64,000 bases of DNA from Desulfuromusa sp. (GTDB lineage Bacteria > Desulfobacterota > Desulfuromonadia > Desulfuromonadales > Geopsychrobacteraceae): NCBI GenBank assembly GCA_016744595.1, contig JADGEB010000009.1:31784-95783 (forward strand), given 5' to 3'. How positions within the stretch are numbered: the first letter of the stretch is position 1; each line of letters starts with the position of its first letter. Made by a program: the position numbers and the translations under genes. The notes beneath the pieces are model-generated. The model was given only the letters and a program-made list of their open reading frames with translations, did no database searches and was not told the origin of the DNA. Shown here piece by piece: positions 18,337 to 27,378 of the stretch.

Positions 18337-19689
18337 TTAGCTATCTTCAATCCCATAGTCTTTAAGCTTGCGCCTGAGAGTTAAACGGTTAATTCCCAAA
18401 ATGTCCGCCGTACGAGTCTTGTTGTGATTTGTCCGATTGTAAATCAACAAAATATGTTTTTTCTCCACCTCAGAAAGTGGGATCATTTCCACGACGGTCG
18501 ATTTCCCCTCAGAACAACACCCCACCAAAGCCAAGTCATCAGTTTTTATTTTACCGCCATCATGGAGTAGAGTCGCTCGCTCAATTACATTTTTCAATTC
18601 CCTGACGTTACCAGGCCAGCGATGTTTCTTCAAACATGCCAAAGCTTCGGCTGTAAACTCACAACTTTTGTCGGGACTATGTAACAGAAACTCGGTAAGA
18701 AACAGATTGGCTAAAACGGGGATATCTTCAGGATGTTCACGCAACGGCGGAACACGGATGGGAAAGACATTTAAGCGGTAGAAAAGATCCTCACGGAACA
18801 GACCAGCTTTGATTCGATCAAACAAGTCCCTGTTAGTTGCCGTAACAATACGGACATCAACACGGATTGGCTGCTGTCCTCCAATCCTTATCACGGTCAT
18901 ATCTTCCAGAACGCGAAGTAACTTAGCCTGCAACCCCGGTTCCATTTCAGCAATCTCATCCAAAAACAAGGTGCCGTGATCAGCAAGCTCAAATAAGCCC
19001 TTTTGGCGGTTGCTAGCATCAGTATAGGCACCTTTCTCATGACCAAAAAGTTCATTTTCCAACAAAGAGGCCGGCAAAGCCGCGCAGTTTATTTTGAGCA
19101 GTGGCCCTTCACGCCGAGAACTCTGGTAGTGGATAGCCTCGGCTACTAATTCTTTTCCGACACCACTTTCTCCAAGAATTAAAGTTGTCGTTGTATCTGC
19201 CTTAGCCACTAACATAATTTCTTGGCGTATTTTTCTCAGAGCGTTGGATTCTCCAATCAAACGAGTCCAGGATTTCTTACTACGCCGTTTCTCCCGCTGC
19301 CTGAAAGAGTTCACTTCCCCGCGAAGCTGTTGCGTATCCATAGCCCTTTCAACAATCAACTGCAGCTCATCTAGGTCAAATGGTTTATTGATGTAATCGT
19401 AAGCTCCAAGCTTTAACGCTTTAACCGCCGTTTGAACCTCTGGGAATGCTGTAGCAACAATTACTAATAATGATTGCAGGTCGGAGATCTCTACAAGTAG
19501 GTCAAGGCCCGACCCATCGGGTAATTTCATATCCAGGATCATCAAATTAAAATCGTGCTGAATCAATTCTTTACGTGCGCAAGACAAGTTTTCGGCACTC
19601 ACTGCTCCGTAGCCTTCCTGACGGAAAAAATCAACTAAGCTTTCACGTAAAATTTCTTCATCTTCAACTATCAAAATTTGCCCGCGCAT
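18337..19689 (-). CDS. Sigma54-dependent response regulator (NtrC family)
   Basis: 450 aa. Receiver domain 1-120 with phosphoacceptor Asp53 (LMILDMKLPDG) and Lys102 (NKPF). Central AAA+ domain with Walker A GESGVGKE (173-180), Walker B GTLFLDEIAEM and a sigma54-contact loop reading GAYTDA (220-225) instead of GAFTGA. C-terminal Fis-type HTH (NKTRTADILGINRLTLRRKL). The start is supported by GGAGG. It overlaps the upstream kinase gene by 19 nt, so the two are one operon. A sigma54 promoter driving the divergent cytochrome operon (21811-21826) is the obvious target; that link is inferred. Confidence 0.93.
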   Translation of the reverse strand: MRGQILIVEDEEILRESLVDFFRQEGYGAVSAENLSCARKELIQHDFNLMILDMKLPDGSGLDLLVEISDLQSLLVIVATAFPEVQTAVKALKLGAYDYINKPFDLDELQLIVERAMDTQQLRGEVNSFRQREKRRSKKSWTRLIGESNALRKIRQEIMLVAKADTTTTLILGESGVGKELVAEAIHYQSSRREGPLLKINCAALPASLLENELFGHEKGAYTDASNRQKGLFELADHGTLFLDEIAEMEPGLQAKLLRVLEDMTVIRIGGQQPIRVDVRIVTATNRDLFDRIKAGLFREDLFYRLNVFPIRVPPLREHPEDIPVLANLFLTEFLLHSPDKSCEFTAEALACLKKHRWPGNVRELKNVIERATLLHDGGKIKTDDLALVGCCSEGKSTVVEMIPLSEVEKKHILLIYNRTNHNKTRTADILGINRLTLRRKLKDYGIEDS

Positions 19690-21641
19690 CCGCTACCTCC
19701 TTGAGGAAAATGAATGATCGCCTCGACTCCACCGTGCTTTCTATTCTTAAGGCTAATCTCACCTCTCAATTCTTCAACCAACTGCTTTACAATGGCCAAC
19801 CCCAAACCTGTACCATCCGATTTACTCGTAACCAGAGGCTCAAACAATTGGTCAATAATATCTTCAGGCAGGCCACAACCATTATCGCAAACCTCAATTT
19901 TAATCCGATCATTTAAATAGCTGGCATATACATCGACCTGCCCATTGACATCACATGCCTGCAAAGCGTTTAAAATCAGGTTCATGAATATTTGGTGAAG
20001 GTGCTGAGCTTTAGAACAGACCAATAAAGGCTCAGCGGGCAGATATAATTGTAGCTGGATATTCATCCTATCTGCCTCTTCACAAAGGATGAAGGCCAAG
20101 TCACGCAAAACTTGATTAACATCGACTCCTTCCCGTTCAAAATTCCGTTGTGGCGACAGATTTCCCCTAAGGTGAGAAATAAAATCTCCTAGACGATCGA
20201 CAAGTTTCAACATTTTGCTTATATCAACCTGCAGTTTCTGATCTAGTTCTTCGCGTCGTTGCAGCATCTGCAGCTTAACCCGCAACCCTGCTAGAGGATT
20301 GCCAATTTCGTGAGCAACAGTTGCTGACAGCATTCCCAAAGAAGACAGTCTGTTCGCCTGCAAAAGCTGCTTTTCAAGTTTATCCATCAGTATTTTTGCA
20401 GTATCAGCTTCATTTTGAGTTCGCTTAAGATCTGTAACTTTTCGCTCAACTTCCTCTTTTAGAAGCGTATTCCAATCAACCAATTCCCGGTGGGCCTCTT
20501 TTTGTGCTTGAGCCATATCGTTAAGGGCAAGAGCTAATTGTCCAAATTCATCGTGGCTACGGATATCTGAGCGCACGTCAAAATTACCGCCAGCAACCAG
20601 ATTGGCAAACCTTGACAATCGGTGAATCGGAAGGCTAAAGCTTCTGGCAGCAACAAATGCTAATCCTGTCACCAGAAGCGCAATGAAAATAAAAGAGAAG
20701 ATGAAAGTCTGCTTTAACTGATAAATTTGAGAATAGAGATGTTTTTGCGGATAAGTTATTGTTAAGTACCACAAGCGATCAGAGCCTGCACTCACGGGAG
20801 TTATTGCCATAATATCTGTGCCGACAGTCGAAACCTTCACCCCATCATCAGGCCGAGGAAGCGATGAAAAGACAGAGTCAAAATCATTAAGATCTGTTGT
20901 TTCAGCACAGGTAAAATGTGAACGACCATGTTTGTTCTCCATCTTAACGAGCTGACGTCCCTGATTCAGCAATAAAACCCTTGTTTCATCCACAGAAACC
21001 AAATGTTCCAAGGCTGATAAAAACTTTTCACCAAAAACATTAACAATAACCAGACCGACAACGGTCTCTGACTTATCGACAATTGGAGCCGCAACTCGGA
21101 CAACCAAATTGTTTGGTACTTCAATCTGACCAAATTCTATGTTGAGATCCAAATGAGACACATATGTTTCGTCGGCAGCACACTGAAAAGCCTCTTGAAC
21201 ATAATAACGATCTCCCTTGTACTGCAATTCAGACTCAGGCACCAAGGCTGGCAGACCATCAATATTATTTATACGAAGTTGCTCATAGCCATCAACAGCA
21301 ATAAAGCGCAACTGGTAATAATCTCTCTCAGCCATAATGGCGGCAAGAAATTCATTCTGAACGAGAGCCCACTGCTCAACTTCCATCCCATCCTGAAATC
21401 GGCGTTGCAAAAAACGGGCAAGCGAACGGACATCTCTTTTCACTCCATCGAGATAATCTTCAATTGCACTTGCTGCCGTTACAGCTTCAACCTGTAAGCT
21501 CTGAGCAACCTGCGCCTGTAAGACTTTTTCGATTTTACTCAAAAATATATTTCCAAAAAATAATATTGGGACAAGTGCCAATCCTAAGAAAGCAACCAAC
21601 ATTTTTTTTCTGATTGAAAAAGAAATTTGTTGAGTCCACAT
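19671..21641 (-). CDS. Membrane sensor histidine kinase (periplasmic Cache-like sensor, HAMP)
   Basis: 656 aa. TM1 (MLVAFLGLALVPILFFGNIF), a periplasmic domain of about 270 residues resembling dCache (DRYYVQEAFQ, VRVAAPIVDKSETVVGLVIV), TM2 (FIFSFIFIALLVTGLAFVAA), HAMP (LPIHRLSRFANLVAGGNFDV), a coiled-coil linker, then HisKA with the phosphorylated His in TVAHEIGNPLAGLRVKLQML and HATPase_c (NLILNALQAC, DNGCGLPED, GTGLGLAIVKQLVEEL). It senses an unknown extracytoplasmic ligand and should phosphorylate the regulator encoded immediately downstream. Transcribed divergently from the cytochrome operon. Confidence 0.92.
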   Translation of the reverse strand: MWTQQISFSIRKKMLVAFLGLALVPILFFGNIFLSKIEKVLQAQVAQSLQVEAVTAASAIEDYLDGVKRDVRSLARFLQRRFQDGMEVEQWALVQNEFLAAIMAERDYYQLRFIAVDGYEQLRINNIDGLPALVPESELQYKGDRYYVQEAFQCAADETYVSHLDLNIEFGQIEVPNNLVVRVAAPIVDKSETVVGLVIVNVFGEKFLSALEHLVSVDETRVLLLNQGRQLVKMENKHGRSHFTCAETTDLNDFDSVFSSLPRPDDGVKVSTVGTDIMAITPVSAGSDRLWYLTITYPQKHLYSQIYQLKQTFIFSFIFIALLVTGLAFVAARSFSLPIHRLSRFANLVAGGNFDVRSDIRSHDEFGQLALALNDMAQAQKEAHRELVDWNTLLKEEVERKVTDLKRTQNEADTAKILMDKLEKQLLQANRLSSLGMLSATVAHEIGNPLAGLRVKLQMLQRREELDQKLQVDISKMLKLVDRLGDFISHLRGNLSPQRNFEREGVDVNQVLRDLAFILCEEADRMNIQLQLYLPAEPLLVCSKAQHLHQIFMNLILNALQACDVNGQVDVYASYLNDRIKIEVCDNGCGLPEDIIDQLFEPLVTSKSDGTGLGLAIVKQLVEELRGEISLKNRKHGGVEAIIHFPQGGSGCAGKF

Positions 21642-21717
21642 ACGAAATTAAATTCCTATCTATAAACTGACAAAAGCAAACATGCGACAAATCACATACG
21701 TAACACAACACTTCATG

Positions 21718-21738
21718 GGTGGTTACTATTGTACCACC
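21718..21738. promoter_or_regulatory. Candidate activator (UAS) palindrome
   Basis: A 21-bp interrupted palindrome with arms GGTGGT and ACCACC separated by 9 nt, in the divergent region. Its centre lies about 110 bp upstream of the transcription start predicted from the sigma54 element at 21811, a usual distance for NtrC-family enhancer sites. A related half-site (GTTACCAC) occurs at about 21753-21760. Confidence 0.45.
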
Positions 21739-21810
21739 GCTACGGCATATTTGTTACCACTTAGGGGAATTCCAATTTCCAACCTGCTGTTTTTACCATG
21801 TGTTAGGTCA

Positions 21811-21826
21811 TGGCACACTTTCTGCT
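21811..21826 (+). promoter_or_regulatory. Sigma54 (RpoN) promoter of the cytochrome operon
   Basis: TGGCACACTTTCTGCT fits the -24/-12 consensus TGGCACG-N4-TTGCW with the invariant GG and GC at correct spacing; the deviations are A for G at position 7 and C for the first T of the -12 block. The start would be near 21837, leaving a leader of about 147 nt before the ATG at 21984. The rest of this 342-bp region (21642-21983) shows the palindrome at 21718 and no ORF. Confidence 0.75.
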
Positions 21827-21983
21827 TTTACTCTTCTGCAATTGAAGAACCAAAATCTATCTGTCTATCAATTGCAGCATAGATAACAACAAAAACAAGA
21901 GACTGCTTAAGAGATGTTGGTTTCGCATATCGCATGAGGTGAGGTCAGTTTTTAATTAACTTTTGATTGGGAGAAATCTCCAA

Positions 21984-22643
21984 ATGGGAAACAGTGAAAA
22001 AAAAGCTCATTTTGAGAAAGGTGAGCTCTGGAAAAAAATTGTTCTGCCAGGCACCATCATACTTCTGCTTATTTTAGTTTTCTGGGGGGATAATAAGCCT
22101 GACATTCCTGATCCGATTTCTCTTAATACGCAATGGTATACACCGGAGACAGCGCGTGGAGAGATTCTGGCAAATACTGTTATGCCTGGAAACTGCTTCA
22201 TCTGTCACAGCGTACAAATTCCTGATCCCAATACAATCCGCCCTCAATTTGCCCACATAACGGTCAAATTAGAGCATGGCGTTAATGATCGTTGCTACAA
22301 CTGTCATCATCTTTATGATCGCGACAGTCTTGCAGGTGATGGAGAGAAAAAAATATCGTTTGCAACTCCTGAGAAACTTTGTGCCCGCTGCCATGGAATT
22401 ATTGTTCGAGACTGGAAAGAAGGAACCCATGGGTTGAGACAAGGAGGTTGGCTGGTCAAAGAAGGGAACACACCAACTAACTTTACCTGTACTGAATGCC
22501 ACGATCCACATTCACCACAGTTTAAATATGACATGGCTGCGCCAGCACCATCCTGGCCAGAAAAAACGCTCCGTAAGAGCAGACATTCTGATGATGACCC
22601 TAAGTCAGCATATTTGACTGAATCTATCCAGGAGAGATTCTGA
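21984..22643 (+). CDS. Membrane-anchored tetrahaem cytochrome c
   Basis: 219 aa. One N-terminal TM (about 19-34, VLPGTIILLLILVFW) anchors a periplasmic domain with four CXXCH sites: CFICH (71-75), CYNCH (104-108), CARCH (133-137) and CTECH (169-173). Start at the ATG preceded by GGGAGA; a TTG at 21963 is less likely. First gene of an operon with a Fe-S protein, an NrfD-like protein and a 12-site cytochrome. In Geobacter, Cbc-type modules with the same components oxidise menaquinol and pass electrons to the periplasm; by analogy this subunit relays electrons from the membrane complex. The stop overlaps the next start by 1 nt. Confidence 0.88.
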   Translation: MGNSEKKAHFEKGELWKKIVLPGTIILLLILVFWGDNKPDIPDPISLNTQWYTPETARGEILANTVMPGNCFICHSVQIPDPNTIRPQFAHITVKLEHGVNDRCYNCHHLYDRDSLAGDGEKKISFATPEKLCARCHGIIVRDWKEGTHGLRQGGWLVKEGNTPTNFTCTECHDPHSPQFKYDMAAPAPSWPEKTLRKSRHSDDDPKSAYLTESIQERF

Positions 22644-23593
22644 TGAGTACGGAAGACCTAAAAAATCAAGCAACAAATAAAGCAGACGAGCAGGAACCAA
22701 CCATCAGTCGTCGATATTTTCTTGCCGGGACAGCTTGTCTATCGGTCACTACTGCCATTGCGCTATCTCCCCTACTCAATGCTGAAGAAGTCCCTTCTGG
22801 GGATGATTTCATCCAAAAACACTACAAAGAGTTGAGCAAAGAAGACAAAAAGGAAATTTTTGCCAAACTTGAGTCAAATATAAATAAGCAATATGGAGTG
22901 GCAGCAACAATTTCTGATCCACAACCTTTGGAGGGGGTTGAGTTCGCCTACGTTCTCAACCTTGGTCGCTGTATCGGCTGCCGAAAATGTGTCTATGCAT
23001 GTATGGATGAAAACAATCAGTCCAGGAGTCCGCAAAAACAATATATCCGCGTCATGAAGATGAAAAAAGGGACTATCAATTTAGAAACATCTAGCCATGA
23101 CTATCCGGAAAAAGAGGCATCTAGCAAAGATCACTTTTATATGCCAGTTGCTTGCCAGCAATGCCGCGAACCAAAGTGTATAGAAGTTTGTCCAGTGAAA
23201 GCCACTTGGAAAGAAAAAGATGGCATCGTTGTCGTTGATTATAACTGGTGCATCGGTTGTCGATACTGTGAAGCTGCTTGCCCTTATCATGCACGACGCT
23301 TTAATTTTGCCAAGCCTCAGGTTCCAGCCAAAGATATCAACCCTGATATGGGCTATCTATCAAATAGACCACGCTATATGGGGGTCATGGAAAAATGTAC
23401 GTTTTGCCTCCATAAAACCAGGCGTGGAGAGTATCCGTCCTGCATGGAAGTCTGTCCAACAGGATCACGTAAATTTGGCAACATCAGAGATCCGGAGAGT
23501 GAAGTCCGAAAAATAATCGAGCAGGAAAGAGTCTTTGTTCTTAAGCAGGAAGTCGGAACTTTACCTAAGTTTTATTACACCTTTGCTAAATAG
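22643..23593 (+). CDS. Tat-exported ferredoxin-like Fe-S subunit (NrfC/PsrB/CbcT type)
   Basis: 316 aa. Twin-arginine signal SRRYFLAG (22-29) with a hydrophobic stretch after it, so it is exported folded. Four cysteine clusters: CIGCRKCVYAC (110-120), CQQCREPKCIEVCP (171-184), CIGCRYCEAACP (203-214) and CTFCLHKTRRGEYPSCMEVC (252-271), the pattern of NrfC/PsrB-type proteins that carry four [4Fe-4S] clusters. It should form the wire between the NrfD-like quinone-reactive subunit and the cytochromes. Translationally coupled to the preceding gene. Confidence 0.92.
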   Translation: MSTEDLKNQATNKADEQEPTISRRYFLAGTACLSVTTAIALSPLLNAEEVPSGDDFIQKHYKELSKEDKKEIFAKLESNINKQYGVAATISDPQPLEGVEFAYVLNLGRCIGCRKCVYACMDENNQSRSPQKQYIRVMKMKKGTINLETSSHDYPEKEASSKDHFYMPVACQQCREPKCIEVCPVKATWKEKDGIVVVDYNWCIGCRYCEAACPYHARRFNFAKPQVPAKDINPDMGYLSNRPRYMGVMEKCTFCLHKTRRGEYPSCMEVCPTGSRKFGNIRDPESEVRKIIEQERVFVLKQEVGTLPKFYYTFAK

Positions 23594-23643
23594 TTGACCG
23601 AAACAGATTTATGTCTGTCAACAACCATCAAAAGGGTTAAGCA

Positions 23644-24858
23644 ATGAAAACAGGTTCTCCAAATGTTATTAGTGATCTGGCGAAAACAGTACTTATCGGC
23701 AACCGTACTTATGCCGTCTGGATGTTTGCACTGATCGCCATCAGCATGCTCGGGCTTAATGCCTTCAGTCGCCAATTGGCTTATGGCCTTTATACAACGG
23801 GCATGGGAGATGAAGTCTCGTGGGGATTATACATTTCAAACTTCGCATTTTTAGTTGGCATGGCTGCAGCAGCAGTCATGATGGTCATCCCGGCTTATAT
23901 ATTTAAAGATGAAGAAATCCACAAAGTTGTCATTTTTACTGAACTCTGGGCGATTGCAGCCCTTATCATGTGTCTCCTTTTTGTCACTGCCGACATAGGT
24001 CGTCCCGACCGCCTCTGGCATATGTTTCCCGTGATAGGAGTCTTCAACTGGCCGACATCGATGTTAACCTGGGATGTCCTGGTTCTGAATGGCTACCTAT
24101 TCCTCAACCTCTATGTTTGCGGTTACGTTCTCTATAAGAAATATACCGGGCAAAAACTGGTAGCACGCCATTACGTACCTATAGTTTTCCTTGCTATTGC
24201 TTGGGCTCCATTGATTCACACTATCACAGCTTTTTTATTTCAGGGATTAGGAGCCAGACCCTTCTGGCACAGCGGTTTAATCGCCCCTCGTTTTCTCGCT
24301 TCGGCTTTTGCTGCCGGACCAGCATTTATTATACTCGTATTCAAAATCATGGATCACTACAAGTGCTGCACAATCCACAAAGACGTTATCGCTAAAATTC
24401 GAATTATTGTCACCGTCAGTCTCCTCGTTAATCTGTTATTGGTCGGCTCAGAGTTATTTACTGAACTTTATTCGGGTTCGGAACATTCTATCCATTTAAG
24501 CTTTCTACTCGGCTTTCATGGAAAAAGCGTCCTGGCTCCCTGGATTTGGTCTGCAATTGTTCTGAACGTTATAGCTGCTACCATTTTACTTTTGCCAGCC
24601 AGACAGAACCCACGATTCTTAACTGTTGCCTGTGTCATGATTATTGTCGGAATCTGGGTTGAAAAGGGGCTCGGCTTCGTTATCTCCGGATTCATCCCAA
24701 CACCCCTTGGCGATTTTGTTCAATACCAACCAACACTTAATGAATTAATGGTTTGCTTTGGAATTTTAGCTTTTGGGCTGTTGATTTACACGGCACTGCT
24801 GAAGATTGCAGTACCAATTATCAATGGTCAACTTATCCAGAAAAAGAATAACGATTAA
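23644..24858 (+). CDS. NrfD/PsrC-like quinone-interacting membrane subunit
   Basis: 404 aa, highly hydrophobic with eight or more TM segments, for example YAVWMFALIAISMLGLNAFS, VGMAAAAVMMVIPAYIFKDE and LCLLFVTADIGRPDRLWH-like segments around residues 105-125. The arrangement with an exported Fe-S partner upstream is that of NrfCD, PsrBC and Cbc-type complexes. Expected role: menaquinone/menaquinol binding site of a periplasmic oxidoreductase. The 50-nt gap from the Fe-S gene has no terminator. Confidence 0.88.
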   Translation: MKTGSPNVISDLAKTVLIGNRTYAVWMFALIAISMLGLNAFSRQLAYGLYTTGMGDEVSWGLYISNFAFLVGMAAAAVMMVIPAYIFKDEEIHKVVIFTELWAIAALIMCLLFVTADIGRPDRLWHMFPVIGVFNWPTSMLTWDVLVLNGYLFLNLYVCGYVLYKKYTGQKLVARHYVPIVFLAIAWAPLIHTITAFLFQGLGARPFWHSGLIAPRFLASAFAAGPAFIILVFKIMDHYKCCTIHKDVIAKIRIIVTVSLLVNLLLVGSELFTELYSGSEHSIHLSFLLGFHGKSVLAPWIWSAIVLNVIAATILLLPARQNPRFLTVACVMIIVGIWVEKGLGFVISGFIPTPLGDFVQYQPTLNELMVCFGILAFGLLIYTALLKIAVPIINGQLIQKKNND

Positions 24859-24951
24859 ATGACTGCCAACTATCTAATGCTTCCCCCTGATTAAATATCT
24901 TGATTTCAGGTGGGATAATTTCACAACCAGCACCAGAAAAGGGAGGTAAAT

Positions 24952-27315
24952 GTGCAAAAAAACATGTTGATGTTCCTACTGGCCAGTGTGGTCATCTTCA
25001 GCTTTGGTTCCATGGCATATGCGGGTGGAGGATGTACGACCACCGATTGCCATGCAGGGCTAGAAGAGATCGTCCCGACAGATCTGCCAATGTCTCAACA
25101 GCTCAAAATGAACGGTCAGATGCATGGTGACCCGGATGGCTGTGTTATGTGTCATGGTGGCAATCCAACAGCAACTAAAAAAGAAGAAGCACATAAGGGC
25201 GTTCCGGCCACATTAAGAATGGCACCAGGTCCAAAGGACTATTATCCCGATCCAGGTTCAATCTGGATTTCAGATAATACCTGTGGTATCTGTCATGTCG
25301 GATATACCTACCGAGCTAAAACCTCTCTGATGAATACTGAAGCAGGAAAAATTTCAGGCAATATGCATACTTGGGGCTTTGAGGAGACCGCAAACTTTAA
25401 GAACCCATGGGGAAATTATGCGATCACAGATCAAGATGGCCAAACCCCAATGATCGGAACTAAAGCTTATAAGAGCTACATGAAAGATCAAATCAGCATG
25501 TATCCTAATCAGTATCCCAAAAAACTGGATCTGATGCCGAACCCTAGCGTTGAAGAAGTTAAAAAAGATCCAAAGAAAGCTGCATTTGCTTATCAACGTC
25601 AAGACTGTAACCGCTGTCACATCGGAGTTCGTGGTCGTGAAAAGCGCGGCGACTACCGTGGAATGGGTTGCTCAGCCTGTCATATTCTCTATAGTAATGA
25701 TGGATACTACGAAGGAAAAGACAAGAGTATCAAACCCGACGAAAAGGGACATATGCTCAAGCATCAAATCATCGGGAATCGAAAAACTGGAGGAATCCCT
25801 GTTGAAACCTGTAGCTCTTGTCATAACCGTGGAAAACGTATCGGTGTCTCATTCCAGGGTCTGATGGAATTCCCATATGGGTCTCCTTTCAATGAAACCG
25901 GTGGAAAACAACCGAAACTACACACTAAAAAATACATGTTCGTTTCTGATGATCTACATCATCAGCAAAAAAGTCGTAAAGGAAATCCAGAGGGCGGCCT
26001 CCTTTGTCAAGATTGCCATACCAGTATTGATATGCACGGTGATGGCAACATTCACGGCACAACAATGGGTCAAGTAGAGATCGAATGTACTGATTGTCAC
26101 GGCACCCCCAAAAAATATCCATGGGAACTCCCTATCGGTTATGGCGACGAGTTTGGTAAAAAGGCTCAAACTGAAGCTCGTGGTACCGCCGAAAAGTTGT
26201 TGATTGTGGGTCAACAGTTTGGTTACCCCTACGCTGTTGAAGATGGTTTCCTTCTGTCAGCACGCGGAAATCCACTGGGTAACGTTGTGCGCCGCGGAAA
26301 CAAAGTCATTGTTCACTCTGCCACCGGCAATGATTTTGAAGTACCAGATCTAAAGGGTCTCGCTCTTGGCAACAAATGGAAAGATCCATCAGCTGAAGTT
26401 GCTATGAGTGCCGTCAGTGGTCACCTGGAAAAATTGGAGTGCTACACATGCCACGCCTCCTGGGCACCACAATGTTATGGCTGCCATGTCAAGGTTGACT
26501 ACAGTAACGACAAAAATGGCAAACAAAAAGGTGGAACAGACTGGATTGCATCCGGTAACAGCCACGATTCACAAGGACAGACAGCTGAATCAAAGCTTGG
26601 CGCTAAAGGCATTTTCACCTCAGGAAAACCAATGGAAAGCCGCTCTTACTTACGCTGGGAAGACCCCGTTCTTGGAATCGGCGGTGAAGGCAGAGTGACG
26701 CCATTAATGCCTGGATGTCAGGTTGTTTACACTGTTATTGATGATACAGGTGCTGTTATCGCCAACAATATGATTGCTGATGCGCCAGACGAAGCAAAAT
26801 ATGTTGGTCAGGAGCATGTTCCACTAGCAATCGACATGTCTCCAGTCCAGCCACACACTGCTCAGCGTCAGGCTCGCACCTGTGAAAGCTGCCATGGTAA
26901 TGCCAAGGTTGCAGGTTTAGGCATTGGCAATGGGACATTTAGCAACCAACAAAACAAAGATGTTGTCTTTGATTTGATGAATGCGAAGACCGGTGAAATA
27001 ATTCCTGAAAAATATACGGTTCAAATTCAGGCAATACCAAAACTGGACTTTGACTGGTCACAAATTGTAACACGCGATGGAACCCAACTTGCGACCGTCG
27101 GAAGTCACTGGCCACTCAGCCGCGCGTTTAACAAGGAAGAGATTGACACCTTCATGCGGACTGGAACCTGCATGGGTTGTCACCAGAACATGAGTAAGAT
27201 GGAGCTTTGGGAAAAGGTCAGCAAAGAAGGCAAGCTTGACTACAAGAAACATCAAGACCTAATGAGCGAAATGCTCAAAAATATGGCTAAAAATGCTCCT
27301 ATAACAAAGAAATAA
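24952..27315 (+). CDS. Periplasmic multihaem cytochrome c with 12 candidate haem sites
   Basis: 787 aa with GTG start and a strong GGGAGG ribosome-binding site. Signal peptide MQKNMLMFLLASVVIFSFGS, cleavage after MAYA. Eleven CXXCH motifs (64, 111, 219, 240, 287, 352, 379, 497, 508, 644, 740) plus one CX4CH at 28-34 (CTTTDCH) give 12 possible c-type haems. Residues about 384-496 and 513-643 are haem-free insertions. Last gene of the operon; likely the electron acceptor or terminal reductase/relay of the Cbc-like complex. No lipobox, so periplasmic or surface. The family within multihaem cytochromes is not recognised. Confidence 0.88.
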   Translation: MQKNMLMFLLASVVIFSFGSMAYAGGGCTTTDCHAGLEEIVPTDLPMSQQLKMNGQMHGDPDGCVMCHGGNPTATKKEEAHKGVPATLRMAPGPKDYYPDPGSIWISDNTCGICHVGYTYRAKTSLMNTEAGKISGNMHTWGFEETANFKNPWGNYAITDQDGQTPMIGTKAYKSYMKDQISMYPNQYPKKLDLMPNPSVEEVKKDPKKAAFAYQRQDCNRCHIGVRGREKRGDYRGMGCSACHILYSNDGYYEGKDKSIKPDEKGHMLKHQIIGNRKTGGIPVETCSSCHNRGKRIGVSFQGLMEFPYGSPFNETGGKQPKLHTKKYMFVSDDLHHQQKSRKGNPEGGLLCQDCHTSIDMHGDGNIHGTTMGQVEIECTDCHGTPKKYPWELPIGYGDEFGKKAQTEARGTAEKLLIVGQQFGYPYAVEDGFLLSARGNPLGNVVRRGNKVIVHSATGNDFEVPDLKGLALGNKWKDPSAEVAMSAVSGHLEKLECYTCHASWAPQCYGCHVKVDYSNDKNGKQKGGTDWIASGNSHDSQGQTAESKLGAKGIFTSGKPMESRSYLRWEDPVLGIGGEGRVTPLMPGCQVVYTVIDDTGAVIANNMIADAPDEAKYVGQEHVPLAIDMSPVQPHTAQRQARTCESCHGNAKVAGLGIGNGTFSNQQNKDVVFDLMNAKTGEIIPEKYTVQIQAIPKLDFDWSQIVTRDGTQLATVGSHWPLSRAFNKEEIDTFMRTGTCMGCHQNMSKMELWEKVSKEGKLDYKKHQDLMSEMLKNMAKNAPITKK

Positions 27316-27343
27316 TCAGAAAGAAGAAGCTCTTTCTTTCATT

Positions 27344-27376
27344 CCCCGGCAGCAGCAGCTGCCGGGGATTTTTCTT
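27344..27376 (+). terminator. Rho-independent terminator of the cytochrome operon
   Basis: CCCCGGCAGC-AGCA-GCTGCCGGGG forms a perfect 10-bp stem with a 4-nt loop, followed by ATTTTTCTTC. Confidence 0.92.
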
Positions 27377-27378
27377 CA

